IMG/VR virus record: IMGVR_UViG_3300048834_000255
Location: 1 to 44,145 of that record
Length of the DNA stretch: 44,145 nt
Reading direction: 5' to 3' (one strand)
From: a virus
Part shown: positions 38,055 to 44,145 of the stretch, piece after piece
Layout: each line of letters begins with the position of its first letter
How positions within the stretch are numbered: position 1 is the first letter of the stretch
Position numbers and translations under genes: made by a program
Notes under the pieces: model-generated
Seen by the model: the letters and a program-made list of their open reading frames with translations, nothing else
Databases searched by the model: none
What the model was told of the DNA's origin: nothing

Positions 38055-38654
38055 TTACGCGATGTCAGTCCTGTCGGATCTTCTCTTGGGATTTTTCCAA
38101 AGTCCAGCTTGTTCCAAGAGCTTTTCTTGCTCAACCAAATTTGCTCTGTAATTAGGGACTCCCTGGTTGAGCTCCTTTATCTTACTGGTTATAGTGGTTG
38201 GTCTTTCACCATCAGGCTGAGTACCGCTTGGTTTTAGTGCTCGTTCCTTTTCGGCCTTGGCTCTATATGCTTCTTGCCATAAAAGGAAGTTTTCGTCTGT
38301 TCTAATCTCTGTTAGAGGGCGACCACTGAGCTTGTGTTGTTCAGCAAGATATTCTTTCTCTCGCTTATCAAGACCCTCTAATGAGGCGCTTATGTTAATG
38401 AAATCATCAACTTCTAGCGACTTTGTTGAATCTCCACCTTTCCTCAACCTCTCTGCTTCGAGCTTTGCAGCCTTGGCATCAGCCTCAGCTTTCTTTGCTC
38501 TTTCGTAAAGTTGTCGATTCTTGGCTTCTAGTTCAGCAGTAGCATTTGGTTCTACTTCCTCAGTGGTAGTAGGTTCTTCTACTGGGACGTTTTGAGAGGG
38601 CGTCTCCTCGACTGCTGCTTCCTGGTCTTCAGGAGCTTTTTCGTCTTTTTCCAT
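38055..38654 (-). CDS. Capsid scaffolding protein, 199 aa
   Basis: The first 45 residues are acidic and Pro/Thr-rich and disordered. The middle is a strong coiled coil (AELEAKNRQLYERAKKAEAD, AKAAKLEAERLRK), and the C-terminus is basic (KNPKRRSDRTDIA). This is the classic scaffold plan, with a basic tail that contacts the coat. It lies directly before the major capsid gene. There is no protease motif. Confidence 0.8.
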   Translation of the reverse strand: MEKDEKAPEDQEAAVEETPSQNVPVEEPTTTEEVEPNATAELEAKNRQLYERAKKAEADAKAAKLEAERLRKGGDSTKSLEVDDFINISASLEGLDKREKEYLAEQHKLSGRPLTEIRTDENFLLWQEAYRAKAEKERALKPSGTQPDGERPTTITSKIKELNQGVPNYRANLVEQEKLLEQAGLWKNPKRRSDRTDIA

Positions 38655-38725
38655 TGTTTAAAGGTTTATGGATAAAACCAGATTTGCCATCTAAGGAATG
38701 GCGAGCCTGGAATAGATAAAGTATA

Positions 38726-38965
38726 TCATGAGTAATTTATCTTCTTTCTGTCAACTGGGTTTGAGGCCGACCTCATAAAAGAAAAGAGTTTTTCTACCAA
38801 CTCCAAAGCGATCTCTCTTCCAATCATTTCCTCTCTAGATGTTGTCCTAGCACCAACAACAGTATCTATCTTAGATGTTTCGTCATCTAAGAAAGCCTTT
38901 ATAGCCTTTCCATAAGGAGTGGAATTTAGATCTTCAAGTAGTTTCTTCTGTTCTGGTGAAATCAT
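38726..38965 (-). CDS. Small virion-associated protein, 79 aa
   Basis: It runs ATG to TAA and overlaps the portal gene by four bases. It is helical and charged (MISPEQKKLLEDLNSTPYGK; EMIGREIALELVEKLFSFMR). No family is recognised. Its place between portal and scaffold suggests a head-completion or regulatory role. A 71-base spacer follows, with only a weak GCCAT/ATGGC hairpin and a TATACT box. Confidence 0.55.
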   Translation of the reverse strand: MISPEQKKLLEDLNSTPYGKAIKAFLDDETSKIDTVVGARTTSREEMIGREIALELVEKLFSFMRSASNPVDRKKINYS

Positions 38966-40776
38966 ATTTGCTGGCTATTCATTCCAGGGATAGCTGAACC
39001 GAGTGCTGGGGCGCTGACCCCTCCACCGGCTCTACCTTCCTGTGGAACTAAATTTTGTGGCTGCTTTGATTCTACACCAAAAAGATCGTTAGGGTTAATA
39101 CCGCCATTCTCTGCCATCCAGAAGAGCATCTTCTTCTTAAGAGGATCTTGAGTCATTGTTGGGTCTGATGTTATGGCCTGCAACATAGCGAAGATTGTCG
39201 CCTGTCTGACTCTGGTGTCCATGCTTTCACCAGTTATATCAATATCAACGTCATACTTTATGCCCTTGTAAAAGTCTTTTGGAATATCTAGGAGCTTTTC
39301 CCCACCTTGCTTTATAGACTCAGATATAGCCATTTCTATAGCATCTCTATCTTGAGAAGTTGGGAATGGTTTGTTCCCAGAAACACTTTGGATAGCTAGT
39401 CGAACAACCTCCTTATTTACAAGGTCATTCTTGATCATTTGAACGTATTCATCTAGATCTTGTCCCACAAGACGTAAAGTGTGTTCATCAGACCTATCTT
39501 CTGCAAACTTAGGGATAATGTCGGTGAAAAGCATTTCCTTAATCTGTAAGGCGACCTCTTCTTGAATCTGGTCAAAGTAAGACATGGTCTGGTTTTGAGC
39601 GATCTGAGCAGAGCCTAATGGTGTACCAGCTGGCAGTCTCTCACCTCTGACAACATCGAAGGAGAAGGTCATCTCATCTCTGTTGGTCATCCACTTGTTG
39701 AACTCGTCATTGAAATGAGCCAAGTTCCTGTCATTTATTACAATTTCGCTAACCTCACTTTCTGAGTTTAAGACCTCACCATTTCTGGTGTCGGTTGAAA
39801 TATTTCTTGCAAATGCCGGGTCTCTGGTTTGGAATACATGGAGAGCCATCCAGAAGGAAGCCTTTGATTGAAGATTAGCAATCTGGTTATGACGGATCTG
39901 TGGTTCAAACAATGTTTCAACAACACCAACACCCAACCATCTGCCAGAAAGCTTTTCGGCATGGAATTCCCAATAAGGATGACCTTCAAAGTCCATTGAG
40001 CTAAGTTCAATCCCGGTATGTTCAGCCTTTAGATCGCCACGCTGGTCGAATTCATCTACACCAACATCAGCTAAGAATGTTCTCCTGTATGGATAAGTCT
40101 TGTTACCTTTGCTATCAGTAATGGTTACAGTGCCGTATCTTTCGTAAAGTCTAATATGAGACACTCCGCGCATCTGTCTAAACTGACTAACTGTCTCATC
40201 AATAAGAGCTTGTTCCCACTTCATCTGTTTACCTATCTTCCTGAACTGAGATTCAGTTAGATTATGAATCTCTGTTATGTAATTCATTGAGTCCAAATCA
40301 TCCGCAGATTGCTCCACGATGAAGTTTCTTAGGTCTACAAAGTATGGATAACCATCAACAATCTTTAGAACGACAGAACCGTATATTGGAAGTTCTCTAA
40401 ATAGACGATTGAGAACCTTGCCGAACTGCTTATCTCGCATCCAAAACTTAAGGTCTCTTTCCATGAACCATGTCTTAAGACTATCTCCGCCACCAGTAGT
40501 TAGAAGTCTTATGTTCTTCGTATCAAAATCAATGGCCTTGGTGAAGACCTTACATGGGTTCCTATTAATATTATAAAAATACATTCTATCCCCCTCATCA
40601 TCGGTAGGATCTAACTGGCTACCGCCAGACTGTGAGAACCTGGAGTTATAGTAATGAAAAATCCTCTGGAGGGTATCCCATTGGTTGTGAGTGAGGCCTG
40701 GGACTATTGTTATCTGCTTGTTGCGATAGTCCTCAATCTCCTGATTTATTTGTCTTAATAGAGGAAGATTATCCAT
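38962..40776 (-). CDS. Portal protein, 604 aa
   Basis: Length, position between terminase and scaffold, and sequence fit the dodecameric portal of short-tailed phages. The body is helix-rich (NQWDTLQRIFHYYNSRFSQS; QIAQNQTMSYFDQIQEEVAL), with a beta-rich wing in the middle, and the C-terminus is Gly/Pro-rich and flexible. It acts as the DNA channel at one capsid vertex. The ATG shares an A with the preceding small gene's TAA. Confidence 0.8.
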   Translation of the reverse strand: MDNLPLLRQINQEIEDYRNKQITIVPGLTHNQWDTLQRIFHYYNSRFSQSGGSQLDPTDDEGDRMYFYNINRNPCKVFTKAIDFDTKNIRLLTTGGGDSLKTWFMERDLKFWMRDKQFGKVLNRLFRELPIYGSVVLKIVDGYPYFVDLRNFIVEQSADDLDSMNYITEIHNLTESQFRKIGKQMKWEQALIDETVSQFRQMRGVSHIRLYERYGTVTITDSKGNKTYPYRRTFLADVGVDEFDQRGDLKAEHTGIELSSMDFEGHPYWEFHAEKLSGRWLGVGVVETLFEPQIRHNQIANLQSKASFWMALHVFQTRDPAFARNISTDTRNGEVLNSESEVSEIVINDRNLAHFNDEFNKWMTNRDEMTFSFDVVRGERLPAGTPLGSAQIAQNQTMSYFDQIQEEVALQIKEMLFTDIIPKFAEDRSDEHTLRLVGQDLDEYVQMIKNDLVNKEVVRLAIQSVSGNKPFPTSQDRDAIEMAISESIKQGGEKLLDIPKDFYKGIKYDVDIDITGESMDTRVRQATIFAMLQAITSDPTMTQDPLKKKMLFWMAENGGINPNDLFGVESKQPQNLVPQEGRAGGGVSAPALGSAIPGMNSQQI

Positions 40777-40883
40777 TAAATAAATTCTCGTTGCTTTTTA
40801 ATTGGTAAATCTGGATCGAAGCCGTTTTTTGGCTTAACCTCAACCTCAACCTCTTTATCTAGTTTTTCTTCTTTCTTTTTCAT
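40776..40883 (-). CDS. Small charged protein, 35 aa
   Basis: It starts MKKKEEKLDKEVEVEVKPKN and ends REFI, with a TAATG overlap into the portal gene. The start lies six bases after a TATAAT box. The product is too short for a family call, but its coupling and its own promoter-like box make it credible. Confidence 0.5.
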   Translation of the reverse strand: MKKKEEKLDKEVEVEVKPKNGFDPDLPIKKQREFI

Positions 40884-40889
40884 ACGTAT

Positions 40890-40895
40890 ATTATA
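40890..40895 (-). promoter_or_regulatory. TATAAT six bases before ATG (leaderless-type)
   Basis: The minus strand reads GTGTATAAT, ATACGT, then ATG. It lies in the 27-base gap after the terminase stop. A TTGACA overlaps the terminase stop, but only 13 bases separate it from TATAAT, too few for a standard -35. Confidence 0.45.
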
Positions 40896-40910
40896 CACTG
40901 TGAATTAGTG

Positions 40911-42458
40911 TCAAGCCCATTGAAACCGTTTCTTCCTTTGGGGTTGGGTTTTAGCTGCTCGTATCTCAGCAACTTTCTTGGGTGACATATCCCAGAATGC
41001 CAAAAGAGTGGACATGATATCGTCATCGTGGAATCCCTTAGAGGCAGAAGCTCCCTGCATTGTGGCTTCATTAGTCCAAACAAAAGACTTCATTTCTTCA
41101 ATGGTTCCTCTATCATATATCTTTGGAATGCCTTGTCTTAGAAGAGACTGGAAATGGGTAATAAGAGCCTCTTTGGTTGACCATGAGGTAACAAAGCCTA
41201 ATTTTTCAGTCTCCACCTTTTCCTTGTAATCCATCTGTCGTCTACGGTATATTCTTAAATCCTTAATGTGTTCAAGGAGGGAAGATTTATTCACCTCAGG
41301 GATAACTAATGGTTTGTTGTAAGTGTAGTAAAGAAATTTAACTTTGTCGGCCAACTCTGGGACGGTGACATAACCATTGAATCTAGCAACTTTTTTACCA
41401 GAACCAGATACCACAGATATGGAAGAAGGGTCAGTAACACCCTCTGATGGGTCAACACCCATTTGGTAGGTTTCTGTTGGGCTTGGTCGTTCATATATCT
41501 CACAACCTTCCTTTTTCTCAATAGGAGGTTTTGATAAAGATTCCATGTGTCTGATGTGCTCCTGGGCAAACACTGTACCCTTTAGGAGAATATCAGTAGT
41601 CCACTCCCCCCGTACAAATCTTCTAACATAAGATTCATCCATGCCCAACTGTTTCCTAATATAATCCCAAGGAAGGTTGGGGTTGTGCATCATTGAAGAT
41701 TCATAAAGGGCTGAATTGTTATCTTCGTCAGGAATCCATTGGTTATCATCAAGCTTCTTTTTCAATTTAAATTGATGGTAAGCCCAGAAGTTAGCGGGAT
41801 TGCAGTCTGAATTACCTTGTCTGAAAGGCACCTCTTTTCTTCTGAGACGCGAGTTCAGAACCTCAATAACAGATAACTCCACTTCCTCTAACTGGTCGAT
41901 GAAATAAGCACCAAGATTCAAAGACTTGAGCTTCTGTTGGGCCTTCTTAATATCCACCACGGTGCCCGATTGCATGGCATCAAGACCGAATAAAACAATT
42001 TGTGAACCATTATCAATATTTATAAGACCATCCTTAACGCGGTGTTCAAACCAGGAAGACGGCATGAGGGCAAATAATTCTGGGAGAACGGCACGGTCGA
42101 TGTCGGAGAGGGTCTTGCGTCCCATCAACACCCTATTCCCAGGGAAACATTTACAAAGAAGGATCAGTTTAATGTAGAGGGCTGTGGATTTACCAGAACC
42201 GTAACCACCAGAGTTCAGACAATAATCGGATGTAAAGTCGGATATGAAACGGGATTGGACAGAGAAGCCATCGACTTTGGCGGATTCATATTCCTCGGCG
42301 CATTTGAGGGCGAATTCTTCTGGCCAGCCGGATTTTAGGGCTTCCTTAATAAAGTCTTCCTTAGAGTAATTAAAACGATAATCCTTACCGTTGAGGGTGA
42401 TTTGTTCAATCTTTCTACCATCTAAGATGGCACGGCCTATTTGTTCAAAATCATCCAT
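40911..42458 (-). CDS. terL: Terminase large subunit, 515 aa
   Basis: Walker A GGYGSGKST (84-92), Walker B AYFIDQLEE (184-192), and a RNase H-like nuclease with GVDPSEG and GFHDDDIMSTLLAFWDM carrying the acidic residues. It powers DNA packaging and cuts concatemers. The protein is of ordinary length. It overlaps the small basic gene upstream by 22 bases. The packaging mode (cos or headful) cannot be read from it. Confidence 0.9.
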   Translation of the reverse strand: MDDFEQIGRAILDGRKIEQITLNGKDYRFNYSKEDFIKEALKSGWPEEFALKCAEEYESAKVDGFSVQSRFISDFTSDYCLNSGGYGSGKSTALYIKLILLCKCFPGNRVLMGRKTLSDIDRAVLPELFALMPSSWFEHRVKDGLINIDNGSQIVLFGLDAMQSGTVVDIKKAQQKLKSLNLGAYFIDQLEEVELSVIEVLNSRLRRKEVPFRQGNSDCNPANFWAYHQFKLKKKLDDNQWIPDEDNNSALYESSMMHNPNLPWDYIRKQLGMDESYVRRFVRGEWTTDILLKGTVFAQEHIRHMESLSKPPIEKKEGCEIYERPSPTETYQMGVDPSEGVTDPSSISVVSGSGKKVARFNGYVTVPELADKVKFLYYTYNKPLVIPEVNKSSLLEHIKDLRIYRRRQMDYKEKVETEKLGFVTSWSTKEALITHFQSLLRQGIPKIYDRGTIEEMKSFVWTNEATMQGASASKGFHDDDIMSTLLAFWDMSPKKVAEIRAAKTQPQRKKRFQWA

Positions 42459-42625
42459 GTTTCTTCTTCTAGGGCTTTAATAAGCATATCTTCCTTTTTC
42501 TTTTTATACATAGGGGCCATTCTTTCCTTGAACCGTCTGTTGCGTTTGGAGCGGTGTTCTCGGTGCCAGACGACAGTTTTATTCTTAGCGCTGCCGTGAA
42601 GCAATGATTTCATTCTACGAGCCAT
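42437..42625 (-). CDS. Small basic protein upstream of terminase, 62 aa
   Basis: It is very basic (MARRMKSLLHGSAKNKTVVW; EHRSKRNRRFKERMAPMYKK), then acidic (EEETW), and probably binds nucleic acid. It lies where a terminase small subunit is often found, but has no HTH and is too short for one. TATAAT is five bases before the ATG, overlapping the stop of the zinc-finger gene upstream. Confidence 0.55.
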   Translation of the reverse strand: MARRMKSLLHGSAKNKTVVWHREHRSKRNRRFKERMAPMYKKKKEDMLIKALEEETWMILNK

Positions 42626-42630
42626 AACCC

Positions 42631-42636
42631 ATTATA
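42631..42636 (-). promoter_or_regulatory. TATAAT five bases before ATG
   Basis: The minus strand reads TAGGTATAATGGGTTATG: the upstream stop, the box, five bases, then the ATG. This is one base tighter than the six-base spacing seen at the other four perfect boxes. Confidence 0.4.
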
Positions 42637-42637
42637 C

Positions 42638-42787
42638 CTAATCCTTAGACCTAAAGAATTTCAATCGACAATAATGAGAGCAGTATTTGGCGGATATTCG
42701 GTGGCAAGAATACCTTTTACCGCAGGTTACACAGTCTTTCCAATGGCCTATTTTTTGCTTGGTGCGCGGGCGGGGTTTTCTTGGCAT
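42638..42787 (-). CDS. Small zinc-finger protein, 49 aa
   Basis: CVTC, CH and CSHYC (in KDCVTCGKRYSCHRISAKYC) form a treble-clef or FCS-like single-zinc unit. The N-terminus is basic and Pro-rich (MPRKPRPRTK). It is the first gene of the late strand. No family is certain. The two 17-bp direct repeats lie just upstream of its ATG and could regulate it. Confidence 0.6.
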   Translation of the reverse strand: MPRKPRPRTKQKIGHWKDCVTCGKRYSCHRISAKYCSHYCRLKFFRSKD

Positions 42788-42794
42788 GGGTTAG

Positions 42795-42832
42795 TGGTAG
42801 CAGTTAGCGTTTAAATGGTAGCAGATAGCGTT
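42795..42832. repeat. Two 17-bp direct repeats, 21 bp apart
   Basis: tggtagcagttagcgtt at 42795-42811 recurs at 42816-42832 with one change (t to a at the tenth base). A 21-base period is two turns of B-DNA, so both copies face the same side. They lie eight bases before the first late gene's ATG on the minus strand, a likely operator position. Confidence 0.7.
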
Positions 42833-43083
42833 ATCATGTCAAAAATATGGAATGTGGGGGAAGTCCAAATCATAATAAATTAAGCTATTTCAAACTTGGG
42901 CACCTCCCCCCCGTATGGGCAAAATGTATATTGTGCGACATAAATATATGGCTTAATAGAGCCATATAATACATATATAACACACTAGGTACGCTCTATA
43001 TGAGTGTATTCATGGCATACAAGGCCCTATAAGGGCCATATAGTGGCGTTGTGGGGTGGTGTGTACGCGGATAAGTTTAATAT

Positions 43084-43163
43084 CCACCTATATCCACCCT
43101 TATTCCACCCATATTCACCCACATTACACCCTTATTTAACCCACATTCTACCTCTATTCCACC
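43084..43163. repeat. Eight-unit helically phased array
   Basis: Degenerate ATTCCACC-like units recur eight times. Their ACC triplets begin at 43086, 43096, 43107, 43117, 43128, 43139, 43150 and 43161, giving spacings of 10, 11, 10, 11, 11, 11 and 11 bases. The mean is close to the helical repeat, so every unit faces the same side of the DNA. The strand is C/T/A-rich with almost no G. Confidence 0.75.
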
Positions 43164-43393
43164 TTTATCTGTATCTCTATGCAATCATTATTGGCCTCGC
43201 TTTTACTCATTACCTATATGATAAGGGTTATTTAATACACTATTAGGGATATGTATTGGTCTGGCCTTACACACACCATATAAGCTCTTATGTCCTTCTA
43301 TTGGGGTCTAGTGTTGGTCTAGCTTATTGATTCTTAATCATCATTGTGTTGTTATGTTTTATTTAAGCCTTATTTATAGCCATTCTGCCTTGT

Positions 43394-43402
43394 TGTGGAT
43401 AA
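43394..43402 (-). promoter_or_regulatory. DnaA-type box in the large intergenic region
   Basis: TGTGGATAA is the exact reverse complement of TTATCCACA. It lies between the phased array and the AT-rich stretch before the plus-strand genes, as DnaA boxes and unwinding regions often do in origins. Confidence 0.45.
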
Positions 43403-43476
43403 CTTGCTTGTATCTATCACATTATATATAATAATTATAAGTAGATAGTACATTATTAAAAGATAATTATTTACTT

Positions 43477-43623
43477 ATGGTTACATTCTTTAGTAAGTTT
43501 CATGGAATGTATGTAGCACAATACACCGATGAGGGAACGCTATATACTGGTCGGGCTGATACATTCATCGGGGCTATTAGTGCTTGTCTAAGATCATTGT
43601 ATGAGTACAAGGGCATTAAATAG
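43477..43623 (+). CDS. Small hypothetical protein, 48 aa
   Basis: It runs ATG to TAG and reads as a small alpha/beta unit (FFSKFHGMYVAQYTDEGTLY, then FIGAISACLRSLYEY). No family is recognised. It is the first of three coupled plus-strand genes; the next ATG lies 23 bases inside its 3' end. The upstream sequence is AT-rich with no Shine-Dalgarno site. Confidence 0.55.
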   Translation: MVTFFSKFHGMYVAQYTDEGTLYTGRADTFIGAISACLRSLYEYKGIK

Positions 43624-43789
43624 AGAGTTAAGGGCAATAAGAGGCCGAAAGTTAGCAATAATGAGACATTTAAGGCATACAAACCTTGAGGCTCACCGCA
43701 TAGAGCTTTATAAGCTCGAAGAATACGAGGACAAGCTAACAGGCCGAGTATTCCCAGCTAAATTACCAACACAATTAACATTGATATGA
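43601..43789 (+). CDS. Small basic protein, 62 aa
   Basis: It is Arg-rich and helical (STRALNRELRAIRGRKLAIM; LEAHRIELYKLEEYEDKL) and could bind nucleic acid. It overlaps the first gene by 23 bases and the third by four (ATGA). No family is recognised. Confidence 0.5.
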   Translation: MSTRALNRELRAIRGRKLAIMRHLRHTNLEAHRIELYKLEEYEDKLTGRVFPAKLPTQLTLI

Positions 43790-43956
43790 AAGAACACAAT
43801 TACATTCCTAGCCGTTGGGCTAGTGAGAGACTAGAAGCCGAGGAGAATAACAAAGCTGAAGCCTTGATGTTTATGGCTGTATCTATAGGCCTGTTACTAT
43901 CCATAGGCTACTATGGGGCAAAGCTACTAGGAGATATATTGGCTTATATAGGTTAA
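43786..43956 (+). CDS. Small single-span membrane protein, 56 aa
   Basis: A charged N-terminal half (RWASERLEAEENNKAE) is followed by a hydrophobic helix (ALMFMAVSIGLLLSIGYYGA) and a short tail. It is coupled to the previous gene by ATGA. A terminator hairpin follows its stop after 16 bases. Confidence 0.6.
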   Translation: MKEHNYIPSRWASERLEAEENNKAEALMFMAVSIGLLLSIGYYGAKLLGDILAYIG

Positions 43957-43972
43957 TTGTCTCTCTTAGATA

Positions 43973-44002
43973 ACAAATAACCGCCTTATGGCGGTTATTT
44001 GT
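43973..44002. terminator. Bidirectional terminator with a perfect 13-bp stem
   Basis: ACAAATAACCGCC pairs with GGCGGTTATTTGT around TTAT. On the circle it separates the last plus-strand gene from the last gene of the minus-strand amidoligase operon, both of which point at it. The U-run is short on both sides. Confidence 0.8.
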
Positions 44003-44008
44003 TTGGTG

Positions 44009-44145
44009 TCTATTCTTCACTAAGGGTTATCTCCCTTTCAACTTCTAACAACTCATGCAACTTTTCTATGTATTCTTCTCTCTTATCTTTCTCTAGGTAG
44101 TCGAGCAGATTTTCCCTCATTTTAATCAACTCATCATCGTCTTTA
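44009..44145. repeat. Terminal direct repeat, right copy
   Basis: This copy matches 1-137 except at its eleventh base (a here, t at the left). It holds the 3' part of the 54-aa gene, with Ser in place of Arg at residue 52. It marks the point where the assembly re-enters its own start. Confidence 0.93.

Larger units (their letters stand above)
42788..43476. other. Large non-coding divergent region
   Basis: This stretch of about 690 bases separates the late genes from the small plus-strand operon and shows no convincing gene. It holds, from left to right: two 17-bp direct repeats (42795-42832); a G-run and C-run that can pair loosely (about 42857-42912); a 9-bp hairpin TATATGGCT/AGCCATATA (42945-42968); a 6-bp GC hairpin GGCCCT-ATA-AGGGCC (43023-43037); a helically phased repeat array (43084-43163); a DnaA-type box (43394-43402); and a very AT-rich end. 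It is a candidate origin, packaging or control region. Confidence 0.6.

Noticed and set aside
43004-43246. Plus-strand open frame of 80 codons over the phased array, rich in His, Pro, Tyr and Leu
   Set aside because: The start is a GTG without context, and the composition only mirrors the C/T/A-rich repeat. The 10/11-base spacing breaks the frame of the repeat, so a protein repeat is not the selected feature.
1-44145. tRNA genes, integrase, RNA or DNA polymerase
   Set aside because: I looked for T-arm-like GTTCGA contexts and for the hallmark motifs of these proteins and found none convincing. The only GTTCGA hit I noted (about 11297) lies inside the NinG-type gene.

Overview
The window is best read as one complete, circularly closed genome of a short-tailed (podovirus-like) double-stranded DNA phage. 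The last 137 bases repeat the first 137 with one mismatch, giving a unit of about 44,008 bp. Phage identity rests on a large terminase, a portal, a scaffold-like protein, a major capsid protein, a head-tail adaptor, two large internal-virion-type proteins and a lysis set. I see no tail tube, sheath or tape-measure gene, and no integrase, RNA polymerase, DNA polymerase or tRNA gene. The host is unknown. Genes almost never carry a Shine-Dalgarno sequence; several have TATAAT (or TAnnnT) exactly six bases before ATG, which suggests leaderless mRNAs and a host that tolerates them.

Layout on the circle. (1) 43477-43956 (+): three small genes ending at a perfect 13-bp hairpin. (2) 3131 down to 2 (-): an amidoligase-fold protein with N-terminal zinc ribbons, a class II glutamine amidotransferase and two small genes. 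(3) 3261-4494: a structured RNA, a small gene with twin terminators, and an HTH gene divergent from the early operon. (4) 4619-11447 (+): early and replication genes, with small HTH proteins, an OB-fold-like protein, membrane proteins, a replication initiator with internal iterons, a DnaB-type ATPase and a NinG-type protein. Long-stem RNA structures sit between some of these genes. (5) 12035-11461 (-): a GC-rich self-contained cassette with its own promoter, terminators and Shine-Dalgarno sites. (6) 42787 down to 12132 (-): late genes in the order packaging, capsid, glycan/phosphonate module, adaptor and tail, glycosyltransferases, Ser/Pro-rich fibre, lysis.

The most unusual content is the translationally coupled 15-gene block at 36981-26937, inserted between the major capsid gene and the head-tail adaptor. 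It encodes PEP mutase, a two-subunit phosphonopyruvate decarboxylase, an iron-type alcohol dehydrogenase, a small cytidylyltransferase and a LicD-type transferase. It also holds NeuB- and NeuA-like nonulosonic acid genes, a DUF4910-type zinc aminopeptidase homologue, three glycosyltransferases, a methyltransferase and a nucleotide-sugar pyrophosphorylase. Read together, these predict a CMP-activated hydroxyethylphosphonate and its transfer to a glycan, along with a sialic-acid-like sugar. The target could be the virion or the host surface. A second sugar cassette (two related GT2 enzymes and a methyltransferase) lies beside a 1052-residue fibre whose linkers are long SPS repeats resembling mucin-type acceptors.

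Other points of interest are a kissing-hairpin RNA just after the capsid gene, a 22-bp-stem RNA with two competing folds at 3261-3383, a larger structured RNA at 6644-6803, a lambda-like iteron origin inside the initiator gene, and an eight-unit helically phased repeat at 43084-43163. All functional calls come from reading motifs by eye; no database search or folding software was run.
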